DNA from: Arbacia lixula | Lineage: Eukaryota; Echinodermata; Echinoidea; Arbacioida; Arbaciidae | Length of the DNA: 64,000 nt | NCBI GenBank assembly: GCA_963669155.1 | Contig: OZ022577.1 | Coordinates: forward strand, 34,256,247 to 34,320,246 | Direction: 5' to 3' | In this document: one piece after another, positions 47,601 through 59,309 of the stretch | Position numbering within the stretch: the stretch's first letter is position 1 | Layout of the letters: each line of letters begins with the position of its first letter | Notes under the pieces: generated by a model | What the model saw: only the letters and a program-made list of their open reading frames with translations | The model's database searches: none | Told to the model about the DNA's origin: nothing | Made by a program: the position numbers and the translations under genes

Positions 47601-50390
47601 CACAAATCTAACACTTTATCATTTTGTGTCCTTTCATTATAAGTCTTTACCATTATTGATGTTATTCAATACCTATAATTTGGGGGTGTAGGTCCTATGA
47701 TGTAAGCCCTTATGAAATTGTATAAATATATCATTGTACATTGGCACAACGAAAGGATGGAACGCGATATGTTGTCAAATTTTGCTCTTTGCTAAAGCAC
47801 AGCCCTGTCGCAAGCCGCAAAATGATTGAGAACGAAAAACACGTTCACATAATTGCTTCGTCGACTGATTAAACGTTTACATATTCTGCCACGCATTAAG
47901 TCAGGTAATCAGACAAGTATCTGATGAGCATTAAGTTTGCGCTCCTATTGTTTGATTTACATGCAAGGAATCATTCCGTCGTGGAAAGTACGAAGTGACC
48001 AACTGATGTCATTCAAAAATCTTGCAGCATAATTAAACTGTCAAGGAGAAGCAGTTGATGGGGGACTTACTGAGAAAAAAAATGCGGCAGAATGATAACT
48101 TACATCGTCGGTGATTAGTACATGATCACGCATTGGGGCTTAAACTTCTTGGAAATCATACGAAGCCCTGTTTGTTCACATCGTCTTCACACTCTGCAAC
48201 ATTTATTTTGAAGATATACTTAAGATGATGAATTATATACACTGTGCTCTTCATAAGCGATGCTAAATTATGACCAGGTTACGAAGGCCATAAATTAACC
48301 GTCGCTCTTTCCCTTGCTGCATCGTAGTCTACCAAACTCAGTTATTCTGACTAGCAGGTGATGAACAAAAGACGTAAATATTGTTCTAACGATTGCGTTT
48401 CTCAACCCAGGAAGCTTGCATAAAACTGCCCATTCTACCGCGTTCGTTTGTCGCGCTTTCGGTTACGCGCTAGCATTTTGTTCAAAAACCTGCGCTCCGA
48501 GCGGCCGGTGCCGTCTGCGCAAATACAATCTCCTCACCCAATTTCGCGCTCGACAGTATCATATGGAAGCGACGATACCAGAAGGAAAATAGCAACCTGT
48601 GTCAGGGATGTAAGCTAATATGGCTATGATACCTTCATTAATTGTTCGACAGGAAAAATATTTTCTCCTCGGAGAGTGCTTTGCGTGAAGATTTCGGCAA
48701 ATTCGTTTCCTGCGCTCTCTCTCGGGAATAAGAGAGCCGGAACCCGGGTTTATTCAAACCGCCCCATGCTACTCCATTGAAATGAGGACGAGAGAATACG
48801 ATCGCGTAGGGAGATACGCGGAGTAGACGCGTACAGCATACGAACTGCATTTTCAGAGTTTCTTTTCTGACAGGATAACCCCATGAAAATGCAACTGTCT
48901 ATCTTCAGATGAATCAAATGACGATTATAAGGCATCAATGGTACTTATTCGCGCATATGATTATTACAAAATCTGAATAGACCAGTTGTGTCGGCTGCAT
49001 GATCGATATATGGCCAAGATTTGGGTCACCCTCAAACGAGACTGTCCATTTCAAAACGTGGTCACTCATATACATTTCAAACTCTGTTATCGAAATTTAA
49101 CAAACAATGCTTATTTGTAACTGATGAGAGACACCTCCACCAAAAATCACAATCTGCTGCCGTAGAAACGGAGGAAAGCATCGAATATAAATAGTTTGCA
49201 AGTATATTGAAACAAAATTGTCACACGTTGTAGATAAACAACAATATACATGTAGGTATGCACACATGCATGGGGTAGATAAGGTGATTTTTTTTTTCAA
49301 AATCCATTTTTCTTTTTCTTTTTACTATTGATGGAAAACGGATTGAAATACATTCTAATAAAACACTATTATCACTAAGATATGGTCCACAATTTCAAGT
49401 CAGAGGTTCATTCCCCGAATGTTACCGTTTAGTCATGTTGTTACCCCTGTATTTTACCTTGCGATCTGCTCCGTACACATTAAATTGGATCAACTGTAAA
49501 TTGGCAACACACGTACTCTCCTTTTATTTATGTCTGTATGTCTGTCTGCATCTCTCTGCCACGTACACACATACACACACGCGCGCGCGCGCGCTGGCAC
49601 ACACATAATATAGAGCACGTACACATACTCACATACGTACACATGTACATGCGTGTCTGCTGATATAATATTTGATCATGTTTTAATTCATTATGAAATG
49701 AAAGAAACTATCATCGACTATTGCAGGTATACAAGGTTGTAAAATTTCACCTTCCAATGAAAGAATGTCGTTTAAGCCGATGAGTCAACGCTACGTGGAG
49801 TAAACACGCAAGAACCCTAGGAGGATTCAACGACGTAAGGTACTTGTAACGTTAGAACAGTTTGGAACGGTAAGTCAAATAAAATCGTGACGAAATACAA
49901 CAATTCTCTCAATAATAAACATATATCAAGAAACAAAAAGAAAAAAAAAGAAACAAAAGGGATGAAGACAGAGGAAAATCAAAACAACTGTTGCGTAATT
50001 CAGGCGTGTAACCGGGCATCTGTACATATCTGGCAATGATAATGAAAAATGGTGTCCAGTAAGGAATTGATTGAATGTTCTAATAAACTTGTAAAATAAC
50101 AACGAAGACGGAGCAATTGAAGCTCGTTGTCATGGCTCCAACAAATCAAGCGCGATATAGAGCCACAAGCGGCTATGAATGAATCAATTAGATATGTGTA
50201 AGGAGGTACAAATCGAAAGCTCTTTTAGACCCTTACCCTACGGTGAGAGACGAAAGTCCAATCTTAGAAGGGGGTCCCATGCAATCGGCAATCAGTAGGG
50301 CAGCGGGATGGGGGGAAACACAAGGAGTGTATCACCACAAACAAGGAAACGGTTAAGTTGAAAACTCTCACTTGTGGAGAATAGTTCAGC
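47601..50390. other. Intergenic, no gene; alternating CA/CG tract at 49563-49606
   Basis: A run of (CA)n then (GC)7 at 49581-49594 then CA again is a strong Z-DNA candidate. A CpG-richer stretch lies at 48430-48560. No coding signal is convincing. Confidence 0.5.
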
Positions 50391-50960
50391 CAAAAGAAAT
50401 TGAACAAATTGGTATTTCCCCCAGACCCTCCAGATCCTACTTGGCTTGAAGGAGACAACTCTTACCCGGCAACGGACGGCGGAGACTCTGGCGCGAGGAG
50501 AGGTCGAGAGAAAGAGGTGTCCCCGCGTCAAGTTGGGCTCTCTTCAGAGACAATTAGCTGCTGGAGTACCCCTTTAGAAATCGGGAAGGCTGAGATGGAG
50601 AGAGTGAGAGAGGATGCGCGAGTGTCTGAGATACTGGAGACATTGGGGGAGGGAGAGAGAGGGACTTCCCTCTGTTGTGTGTTTGTCGTATGAAGCTAGA
50701 GGAACGCGCGCGCGCGAGTTTTGGACGTGACTTGGCGTTAAAAACACTGGAGACCCCACGCAGCAAGTAGTTTCAGGCGCGCAAGTCTTGTCAGGTGTCA
50801 CCGCGCGCGTTTTTCGCGCCAGATGAAGATGATGATAACGAAGAGGAAAAGAAGGAAAAGTTAAAAGAGGAGGGGGAGAAGGAGTAGGTAGAGGCAGGGG
50901 GCATATTTGATAGGCGCGCAGAGACTCACCGTGTCGCCTCCTCTTCATTTAAACATGAAG
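50391..50960. promoter_or_regulatory. CpG-rich segment with an E2F-type site, possible promoter
   Basis: CpG density is well above background, with GCGCGCGCGCGAG at about 50706 and GGCGCGAAAAA (minus strand, 50810-50820), a perfect E2F-type site. Open frames of 97 aa (plus) and 124 aa (minus) overlap and have no recognisable domain. A CpG promoter without an identified gene is the most I can say. Confidence 0.3.
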
Positions 50961-52110
50961 ATGGCACGCCACTTGAGCGCGGTTTGATTAAAGATTGGCC
51001 TGAGCGTCGCTCCAACCGGGCTAGGGAAATACACGCCTTGTAATATGCGCATCAAAGTAGCGTGGATGGTGACATGATAATGAATGATGCTGATAAAGCG
51101 GCTATCTTCACTCTAAGAAGTGTGCCTTAAATTGTTGTCGAAATGATTAAAAACGTGAGCAGGACGTATGTGTAGCTCGGTGTGTGTACGCATTCAAGTG
51201 TGTAAGTGCGATTTGTGGGTAGATATCCATTATTTATCCATTATTGACCAGTTTCTCTTCCTCGGAACAAAAATTAATTCATCAACCATAAAAAAGGGAA
51301 AAGACGTACATTTTAATCAATTTGTTCTTTTTTTCAAATCAAGGAGCCCCTATATTTATTGATTTCATTTGTTCAGTTATCGAGCAGAAAAAATTAAATT
51401 GATTGCTCAACCTGAAGACCTGAGATATCAAATTTATCAAGGTACTTCTTGTTTTAATCTGTGTGATTTTGAACTCAGAGTAGAATATCTCCATGTGAGT
51501 GCTCGTTAAATCAGTTGGATAAACACATAACATATAAAAAGATATATTACATTTTTGTGTCATTGGTCCGTGCCTTCATTCGTCATTTTCATTTTGCATT
51601 GATCCGAGGGAATTTACGATATTACATCCGTTTCTTCCGTGATATAGATTAAAATGTTGAATGTTCAAGATGCGTCAAAAATGCGTCAAAAATTAAATCA
51701 TTTGCTATGCCTCTATGTGTCACGCTGTTTGCGTAACTGAGTTTCCAATCAAACTGTTAAAGAAGTAAGTAGGCACCTTGCCTTTAAAATGCTCATTTTG
51801 TTTTGCTGTTTTTTTTTAATCAAAACATAGACCTTTACTATATCAGATGACATAACATTCGTACTTGACATTTTAAGTGTATGCTCATTTCGATCAAAAA
51901 TTAATTTCGTAACTCAATTCTATTCAATCCAAGGGGATACGATATCATTCGCTCCGGTAGACAGTAGACATAGAGACATATTTCGTTGCCAATTGATCCA
52001 ATCAAACACAAAGTTGTGTATTCGAGTGAACGTAATAAGGTGTTTCCCCCACTTTCCCCAGATGTCAAGATTTATGGATATAATTTTTTTTAAGTATCAG
52101 GTTTCTAACT
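50961..52110. other. Intergenic, AT-rich, no gene seen
   Basis: Only short AT-biased ORFs. A small tandem ATGCGTCAAAA duplication occurs near 51670-51690. Confidence 0.5.
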
Positions 52111-52435
52111 AGGGGACTAATGTTACGGTAAATGTGGGAGAAGTGGTGAGCCAAAATCCATCGAAGTTATGAGTGTATGTCAGTTCCATGTGAAGTTGAC
52201 AACGACTGAAATAACAATCTGTTAATAGATTAGCATACTATATTTCAAGCTGCATTTTACCCAAATGAGCAATATTCAAACAATGGGACAAGTGTTACGG
52301 TAAAAGTGTCAAAAGTGGTAGGCAAAAATTCATCAAAGTTATAAGCGTATGTCAGTTCCATGTGAAGTTGGCAACGGCTGAAACAACAATGTGGTAATGG
52401 ATTAGCTTAACATATTCAAGGAGCATGTTAACATT
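52111..52435. repeat. Tandem duplication with 172-bp period
   Basis: Unit 1 starts GGGACTAATGTTACGGTAAA (52113) and unit 2 GGGACAAGTGTTACGGTAAA (52285). Both continue through GTATGTCAGTTCCATGTGAA, a GTTG(A/G)CAACG(A/G)CTGAAA segment and GGATTAGC or AGATTAGC. Divergence is modest, implying a fairly recent event. Confidence 0.85.
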
Positions 52436-52750
52436 ATGAACAATTTGTTTCTTACATCAGATATTGGTACGGGCCATCCGCACCTCTCGTACAAAATGAA
52501 ACGAGATTTTTTTTTCAAATATGTTTTATTATTTTCTCTCAAATCTCAAATCAATTGAACAAATCATTGAACTTTTAACACTGTACATTGCTATTTTGGA
52601 TTAAACATAAATTGCAATAGGAATAAGATGAAGAAGTGCATTTCCATTATTGTTTACAAAACATTATACAATCAAGAATCTTGAGAGAAAAGTTGTGTCC
52701 ATTTATTCTCCCATCCCCTCCCCGTTGAACACTTTCATCCACACACGCCT
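52436..52750. other. Intergenic, AT-rich, no gene seen
   Basis: Nothing recognisable in this short interval. Confidence 0.5.
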
Positions 52751-52767
52751 TACACACACACACGCCT

Positions 52768-52811
<44 letters not shown>

Positions 52812-52823
52812 CCCCCCCCCCCC
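52751..52823. repeat. (CA)n followed by C15
   Basis: About 20 CA units (52771-52809) run directly into fifteen C (52809-52823). Confidence 0.95.
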
Positions 52824-52993
52824 ACGACAAACACACACAAAAAAGCACGTGTACCGAAGGATGTATGCAATAGTAGTATCGCAGCTGTTCCAGCATTTTT
52901 TATTTTCTAACCATTAAAATATACATGTATATAAATATAAATATGTATTCGCCTTTGACATTTGATATTGTGTCCCCCCCCCTTCGAAATGGT

Positions 52994-53025
52994 GGGGGGG
53001 GGGGGGACGCGTCCCCCCCCCCCCC
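52994..53025. repeat. Perfect 32-bp palindrome G13-ACGCGT-C13
   Basis: Thirteen G (52994-53006), the MluI-like palindrome ACGCGT (53007-53012) and fifteen C (53013-53027) form a perfect inverted repeat. Another C run lies to the left (about 52974-52982). It could form a hairpin, G-quadruplex or i-motif, and it abuts the 3' end of the LINE remnant. Confidence 0.9.
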
Positions 53026-53039
53026 CCGTCCCCCCTGGG

Positions 53040-53750
53040 ATTTCCGCCCATGACCCCACCTGATCTATATAAATAATTTCATATAAGACTTTTTATAAAA
53101 TATTCTAATCGGTATTTGATAATGATATAGGTCTATAATTTTTAGTTAACAAAGGGTCTTTCCCATCTTTACAAAACAAAATAATAACTGCCTGTTTTTG
53201 AGATGAAGAAAGTTCCCCTTTACAAAGAGTCTCATTTAAAGCTTTCACTGGTACATCATTGACCAAAATAATAGGTAAAATGCAACGATTAACACGTCGT
53301 TCCCCGGTGTTTTGTTAAGTTTCATTTGTTTCAAAGCTTCCCAACACTTTACGTGCGTAATTTTTCCCTCACATAATTCGCGTGAAGCCGACTCCAATTA
53401 AGGCAAATCCTTAAAGGAGACACTTTTGTTTAATACATTCTCGTCACATCCAGGTTGTTCATATAATTTACGATAAAACCTATGTATCTCTTGTATTATT
53501 ACGTTCTGATAAAAACTTACTTTTTCTCCTATCAACATTGAACGTATTACTGTCTTTCTTTTATTAGACTGCATCAACTGTGTAAAGTATCAAGTATCCT
53601 TTTCTCCATTTTCATAAAAAGATGACTTTTTGTCTCTTGTAAAAAATACTATATCTGTTTGCTCATCTCGACACCAATTAAGAATTTTCTGTCTCTTTGA
53701 CCTATCACGTATTCCTTTTACATTTAGCAAAATAAAATTACAAACAATAG
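53040..53750 (-). pseudogene. Decayed LINE (non-LTR retrotransposon) ORF2 fragment, internally deleted
   Basis: Minus-strand translation gives recognisable non-LTR ORF2 pieces in correct order. First is the apurinic endonuclease start (LLNVKGIRDRSKRQKILNWC, then DEQTDIVF). A jump follows to the pre-RT linker (ENGEKDT-stop-YF, FYRKLYEQ). Then come RT motifs LKQMKLNKTPGND (53296-53334 region) and, after a frameshift, SSSQKQAVIILF and NYRPISLSNTD, and finally an IDQVG remnant (about 53050). Most of the endonuclease and a piece between the RT blocks are deleted. At least four stops and one frameshift are present. The motif style (NWRPISLLNxDYKI, PxDQVGF) points to the L1/Tx1-like group. It is a dead copy. 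Confidence 0.9.
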
Positions 53751-56700
53751 ATACACTCCTATATTTCATTCAAATTAAAGAAAAAAAAACAATTAACTTG
53801 TCGACTATTCATGACTACTCATGAGATGCATTCAGGTCCGATAGCTCACATTGAGGTACGATATTGATCGATTGCTAGGAGTTTTGTCATTTGGCGATGG
53901 CGGGTCCCCATCTACTTCTCTCTCTTATTCTTTGTAGTATGCTGATAATACTGTAACAGTTAGCACATTGAAGGGATCTTTCTTTGTTTCTCTTTCTCTC
54001 AAGTTTGACAGTCATCTTTTTTTTTTTTTACTTTTTGCTGTGCTTCATCACTTCTCATTGCGTGACCTACAAATTAAAGTTGTCTTTTCCCGTAGGATGT
54101 TATGAAGCCAGTTCTTGATGACACATGCCTTGCCATGCTGCTCTTCTTTTGAAATAATAAACTAAAAAAGATTTATGTAAGACCACGGAAGAATGAAGTA
54201 GCACATTTAAAATATCGTTTTAAACTCAGATCAAAATGGAATATAAACATCGCCCGATGACGAAACATTTCCATCCCTGATTATTAATTCTTTGTGTGTC
54301 ACAATGTTCCCTCTTCCACAAGTAATACATGCAAATCCCACAGAGCTATTATTATATCAGAGACGGACAGGGTCAAAACAGGAGGCTGTGATAGATCGAA
54401 GAAGCTCATTACCATGGTAACACTCATTGCTGATATATATAATCACATTCCAGCCTTAGTTCATCGTTTTTCAATTTCGGGGGGACATATTTTGGCTAAA
54501 AGTTCACCAACATCAGTTTGCGCGATGTGTTTGTGCATACGGTAGGGGATTATATTTACGAGTGTATGGAGAACTTATTCAGATATCCCAGTCGCTTACA
54601 TCTTACGGAATGTTCTTAACATATACCTAAGTATCGTTCTAATGGTGTCACACCGTTAGTGCTACTAAGAATGAGAATTGTACACACTTATCCAATCTAA
54701 TCTTTACAAAGAGCTCTTAAAATGTGCCATTTAGAATAGTTGTTAGTCGGCATTGCTACTTGTCATTCTATTAAGACGAAAAAAAAAGGCCAGACACTAG
54801 ACGCATAGAAATGGCCACTAAGTCAAGTTTAATCGTGAGCACCAATCAAAGGACATTTTAAATCCGAGCACTTATATTCGGAAATTAAGTATTCATGGAT
54901 CCATATGCCCGGAACAGAGAATCTCTGTGATGAAAAGCTTGACATATGTTTGGCGTTTTGTGAAGGCGTATATCGTGCTCGATCCGATGACGTCTTGGAG
55001 ACGAGGAAACAGCAGCACGGCTTTTCGTCTCCTGAGGTTTCTCAGGATATGTTTGCTTTTAAATTCATATGACAGCAAACATCTTTGGCCGTCTTCAGAG
55101 TGACGGTGATGAAAGAAGAAGACGACGACGTTCGTTCTTTATTTAAATGCAGAGGAGGATTTTTTTTTTTTTTGGTGTGTGTGTGTGTGCTTTCTGTTTT
55201 TCTCCCCCAAGCTCGCCGGGAAAACGACGATGAATATGCGAGCAGTTTAGATGTCTTGGGTTCCCCTGAATGAGCCGCAGCGACGGTAGACCATGCAGAG
55301 CGCGTTGACCTCCCTCGCCTCGCCCGGTACTTTTCGTCACCCCGACCGCTCCCGCTCCTCCCCGAAACCCGCCAATGCGCCATATCGTCTGTTTTCATAC
55401 ACACGAAGGGGTTGATTTGTAGCAGGTTTTATGATGTATACACAGTCGAAAAAGTGTAATGGATATTCTGACATAAGCGATGGCGTGGTCGTAGGGGGGG
55501 GGGGCATGTTTAATAATTAAGGCTATAGCTTTACAAGAACAAATTGGTTGTGGTGACGATGCAGACGACTACTTAGATATGTCAAAGTCTGGGTAACTAT
55601 TTGCACCACTAAAAGCATACGGTTCTTGCAGACGGTCCCCCCCCCCCTTTTTCTATCTTCTCCCTTCACGACATCTCCTCGCAAAATTGCCAAAATGACT
55701 GTTTCAAATTCTCGTGAGCTCAAATCCAAACAGAGATTTTTGTGGGTTTGTTCTGCGCCCCAAAATGAGCTTGTTCGCCGTATACACGTCGTGGAAGGAC
55801 GACGGGGTGTGAGCAAATGTTTACATACTCGCACTGTACCCCATCTGCCAGCTAATTTGGCTCGCATGCTCGCGCGTGCTGCAGTGGATGTGTGCAGATC
55901 CACGGCGAAAGCGCGAACAACTTCAAGCACTAGGCCAGGCGGGCTTGAAACCCTTACTACCTAAATATGACATGATCCATGCGGCCCGGTTATTGAGGGC
56001 CAATCCATGTTATGACACAAAATGGAGAGAAAATTGATGATCATTTAGTAAAAGGGTAACGCGATAGCACTTTTCATCCGACGGTTGGGGCTTGCTCAAA
56101 TTGGCTGTTCTGCTTTGGTACATTCCTCAGTATGCTCCTTCCTTCTGGACAGATTTGTTTTCGTCTTAAAGATTTAAAATGGATCAACGAGAGGACAAAA
56201 AGGATGATAACAGCATGATTTATTACAACCAGAGCAGTTAAACTCGATGCTAAATAGAAAATGCTATTGATATTTTAATGTATATTTTACACAATTTGAA
56301 ATGTGTTAACAAAAGCGGAGTTCTTTTCTTGTTAACTGTTACAGTCTTTCCATTGTTCACGATGATAAAATTGACATTGTTGAACAAATTTTATATTTTT
56401 ATATATTTTCTTTTTTTACTACTTTGATTTTCTAGAGAAATGTTGTACATAAGCTACCAAAAGTGGACTTCTTACTGCGAATCTAGTACAAGTTCCTTCT
56501 GATATTTTTAGAATTCGTGTAAGAAACAATTATAAATAACAATTAGCAAAAATACAAAGCTCTATTGCAATATTATCAGTACAAGTAGATACACATTGTA
56601 ATGATGGTCATAATATAACCAGAAGTTCAACTATTTCCCCATGAAATGAAGCAAATAAACATATTTTACATAATTATATTAATACATTTTTCATCGGGTT

Positions 56701-58259
56701 CAATTTGATGTCAGCTAAGGTGGTCCGACTGGACATCATGAGAACAAGCAAGACAACTTAAACGATCGAAAATGTCAGGCTGTTCTTTCAATCAATGCTA
56801 CACTCCTTCCACTTACACATCATTACCTACTCATGTCATTTTATGGTTCAGCGTTTGCACAAATGTGTCTTTCACTACTTTGTTAGAACAAATTTAAATT
56901 GTACTGTACGAATGGTTTTGGCAGATGAAACAAGCTTGGAACATGATTTGATTCAAAATAAACAACAATTGATGACATCCTAAGTAAGGATATAACATGT
57001 AAACAAGCTCTTCTGTTCCCTGACACTCTATAAATGAGGTTGAGAGATTTAATACCAATGTCACATATTTACAAATTGTAGGTTTGACACCTCAGCTGTT
57101 AGATTTGAAAATATCACCTCTGCTGCTGCTAGTACCGATACAGAATCAACTAACACTCAATGGAATACTTTCCTGTCATTGAATTCTACACACTTAACCG
57201 GTGCTAAAATTAAAGGCCTCGTTGTTCCAAGCTACTGCTTTGCCTCCTACATCGTCATTTCTTCGCTCACCGATCTGGAATATAACGTTCATCTTCTTTT
57301 TAACGTCGTGCTTTATGTACTGGTTCTTCTGAAGTGTATCAAATACTGGAATTTATTAGAATAAATCATACTGAAAAGTGATATTTTGTCAGAAACAAGT
57401 TACGCATATACTTTTCGCTTACATGATGATCAACCGTCTTTATGAAAACATACATCTTTTGTGATAATCGTCTTATACATAACTTGTATATTTTACATTG
57501 TGTAAAATCGATATTAGCATCATTGGGCATAAAGTACGCGCATATCTGATGTCAGTTCCATAGTTAGATGTTAGAATGTAAACGGCCATTCGACCAAACT
57601 TAAACCTATCATGACGTTTCCGTTGTTTCAAGTCAAGCTTTTTTTATTATTTATTGTTTCCACTAGAAATGCTTAAGAGCTTCTTTTTTATAGCAGCGGT
57701 GGTGATGGTGGGCGCAGTTGTGTGTTTGTTTGTTTTATTCACACAGGAAACACATTTTACATTATAGCTGCGCGGAGAGTTAAAAAGGGATTAAGTACCT
57801 ACTTAAGTAAGAGTAACCTTCGTGAAGTTTACATGGATATTACTTTGTAAAGGTCATATGGAAAACTCATTCGGACCAACAACAAGCACATCGTGGTAAG
57901 ATGACCAAACCTTCAGAGATATTGTGGAAGACATCATTTCATGGCGAAATTACGAGAAAAAAGAGAGTAAAAAGGTGGGGCTTGGAAAACGCATATTTTT
58001 TACTTCTTGAGTATAATTATGAGAAACACTGACCTCTTCATTTGATCTGTGTGGTCTAGATAGATGCGCCATTGGGAATAACGGACAGCTGACTTACAGC
58101 GAAACTATGGTAAGTGGAAGAGGGCCTAAGTGGATTCGAACATATTTGAGATGGAAAAAAATAAAGGTAGCCATGAAGAAAATTGTTAAGAAAAAAAAAA
58201 GTAACGTTCATTCTAATGTTGCGTTTCTGCCACTTATTCGGATTTTCCGACAGTTTCAT
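53751..58259. other. Intergenic, no gene; CpG-rich spots near 55200-55380 and 55780-55930
   Basis: Homopolymers occur at 55158-55172 (T), 55494-55504 (G11) and 55637-55647 (C11). Overlapping ORFs at 55523-55964 (135 aa minus, 112 aa plus) have no domain and share a CpG-rich segment. The remaining sequence is AT-rich. Confidence 0.45.
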
Positions 58260-58408
58260 TCTGGAGCTCGCGCCGGGCGGCGGGCGGTGGACGGCGGGCG
58301 CGGGACGGGGCATCGACACCATGTGTGACCACCACTTCAAATCTAAAAGCCGCGCCATATGGTGGCATAGCGCGCGCCTCATTGTTGGCCTGCGAGTTTA
58401 AACAGTGC
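58260..58408. other. GC-rich patch before the CT tract
   Basis: GCCGGGCGGCGGGCGGTGGA and following GC-rich sequence at about 58270-58315, then GCGCGCCATATGG-type sequence. No gene is recognised. It could be promoter-like. Confidence 0.3.
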
Positions 58409-58416
58409 AGTGCGGG

Positions 58417-58467
<51 letters not shown>

Positions 58468-58985
58468 CTCTTTCTGTCTCTTTTTCTGTCTCTCTTTCTG
58501 TCTCTCTCTATCTCTCTCTATCTCTTTCATTCCTCCGTCTCCTCCTCTCTATGTGTCTCCTTCTGTTTCTTTATCATTCCCCTTCTCCCTCTTCTTTCGC
58601 TCTCTCTCACTCTCTCTTTATGCAATCCTTCTTACATTCTCCATCTCCATCAGTCCTTGGTTCTCCTGTATTGGATCCAGTGTGACGCTTTCCATCCCTC
58701 CCTCTCCCTCTCTGTCTCTCTCTGCCTCTGACTCCGTGTCTCTGTCTCTGTGTCGCTCTCCCTCTCTCTTTCTCATTTTCTCTCCCTCCCTCCCTCTCTG
58801 TCTCTGTCTCTCTCCCCTCCCCCCTCTCTCTATTTCTTTATCCTTCTTTCTCTCTCCATCTCCATCAGTCCTTGGACTGTATTGCTCTCCCTCCCTTCCT
58901 CTCTGTCTCTGTCTCTCCCCCCCCCCCCCCCCTCTCTCTCGATTTCTCTCCTTCTTTCTCTCTCTATGTCCATCAGTCCTTGGTC
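58409..58985. repeat. Polypyrimidine tract with a 108-bp higher-order unit
   Basis: After a pure (CT)n run (about 58420-58456) the tract continues with GTCTCT, CCCT and TTTCT variants. The non-simple word TCCATCAGTCCTTGG recurs at 58646-58660, 58861-58875 and 58969-58983, spacings 215 and 108. The 58790-58985 part is therefore a tandem repeat of about 108 bp embedded in simple sequence. The 242-aa ORF through it is Ser/Leu repeat translation, not a gene. Confidence 0.8.
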
Positions 58986-59255
58986 CTGGCGCGACGCTGG
59001 CCGGGCCGGCTTGTGCCAGCACACCGGCACACAGCGCGCACCCAGCATGGTAAGGCCGTCGACATATTGTCCTCCGCTGCGTCATTGGTAATCATCAACC
59101 ATTCATGACCCTCAATAATCACTTTTTATCGCTGTCACTCGGGAATGCAAAGAGTTCGTCCCCTCTTTCCTTTCGATTCCCTCTATTCCTCTGGCTCTCC
59201 CCAGTAATTTCCCTTCGATCTGTCGTGCAAACCACATCGACTCTCTCTCCCCCCC

Positions 59256-59309
<54 letters not shown>

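Noticed and set aside
55523-55964. Overlapping 135-aa (minus) and 112-aa (plus) ORFs
   Set aside because: Both cover the same CpG-rich stretch and a C11 run, with no domain or conserved-looking motif.
58325-59053. 242-aa plus-strand ORF, one of the longest in the window
   Set aside because: It is a Ser/Leu/Phe translation of CT-rich microsatellite and minisatellite sequence, open in three frames at once, with no domain.
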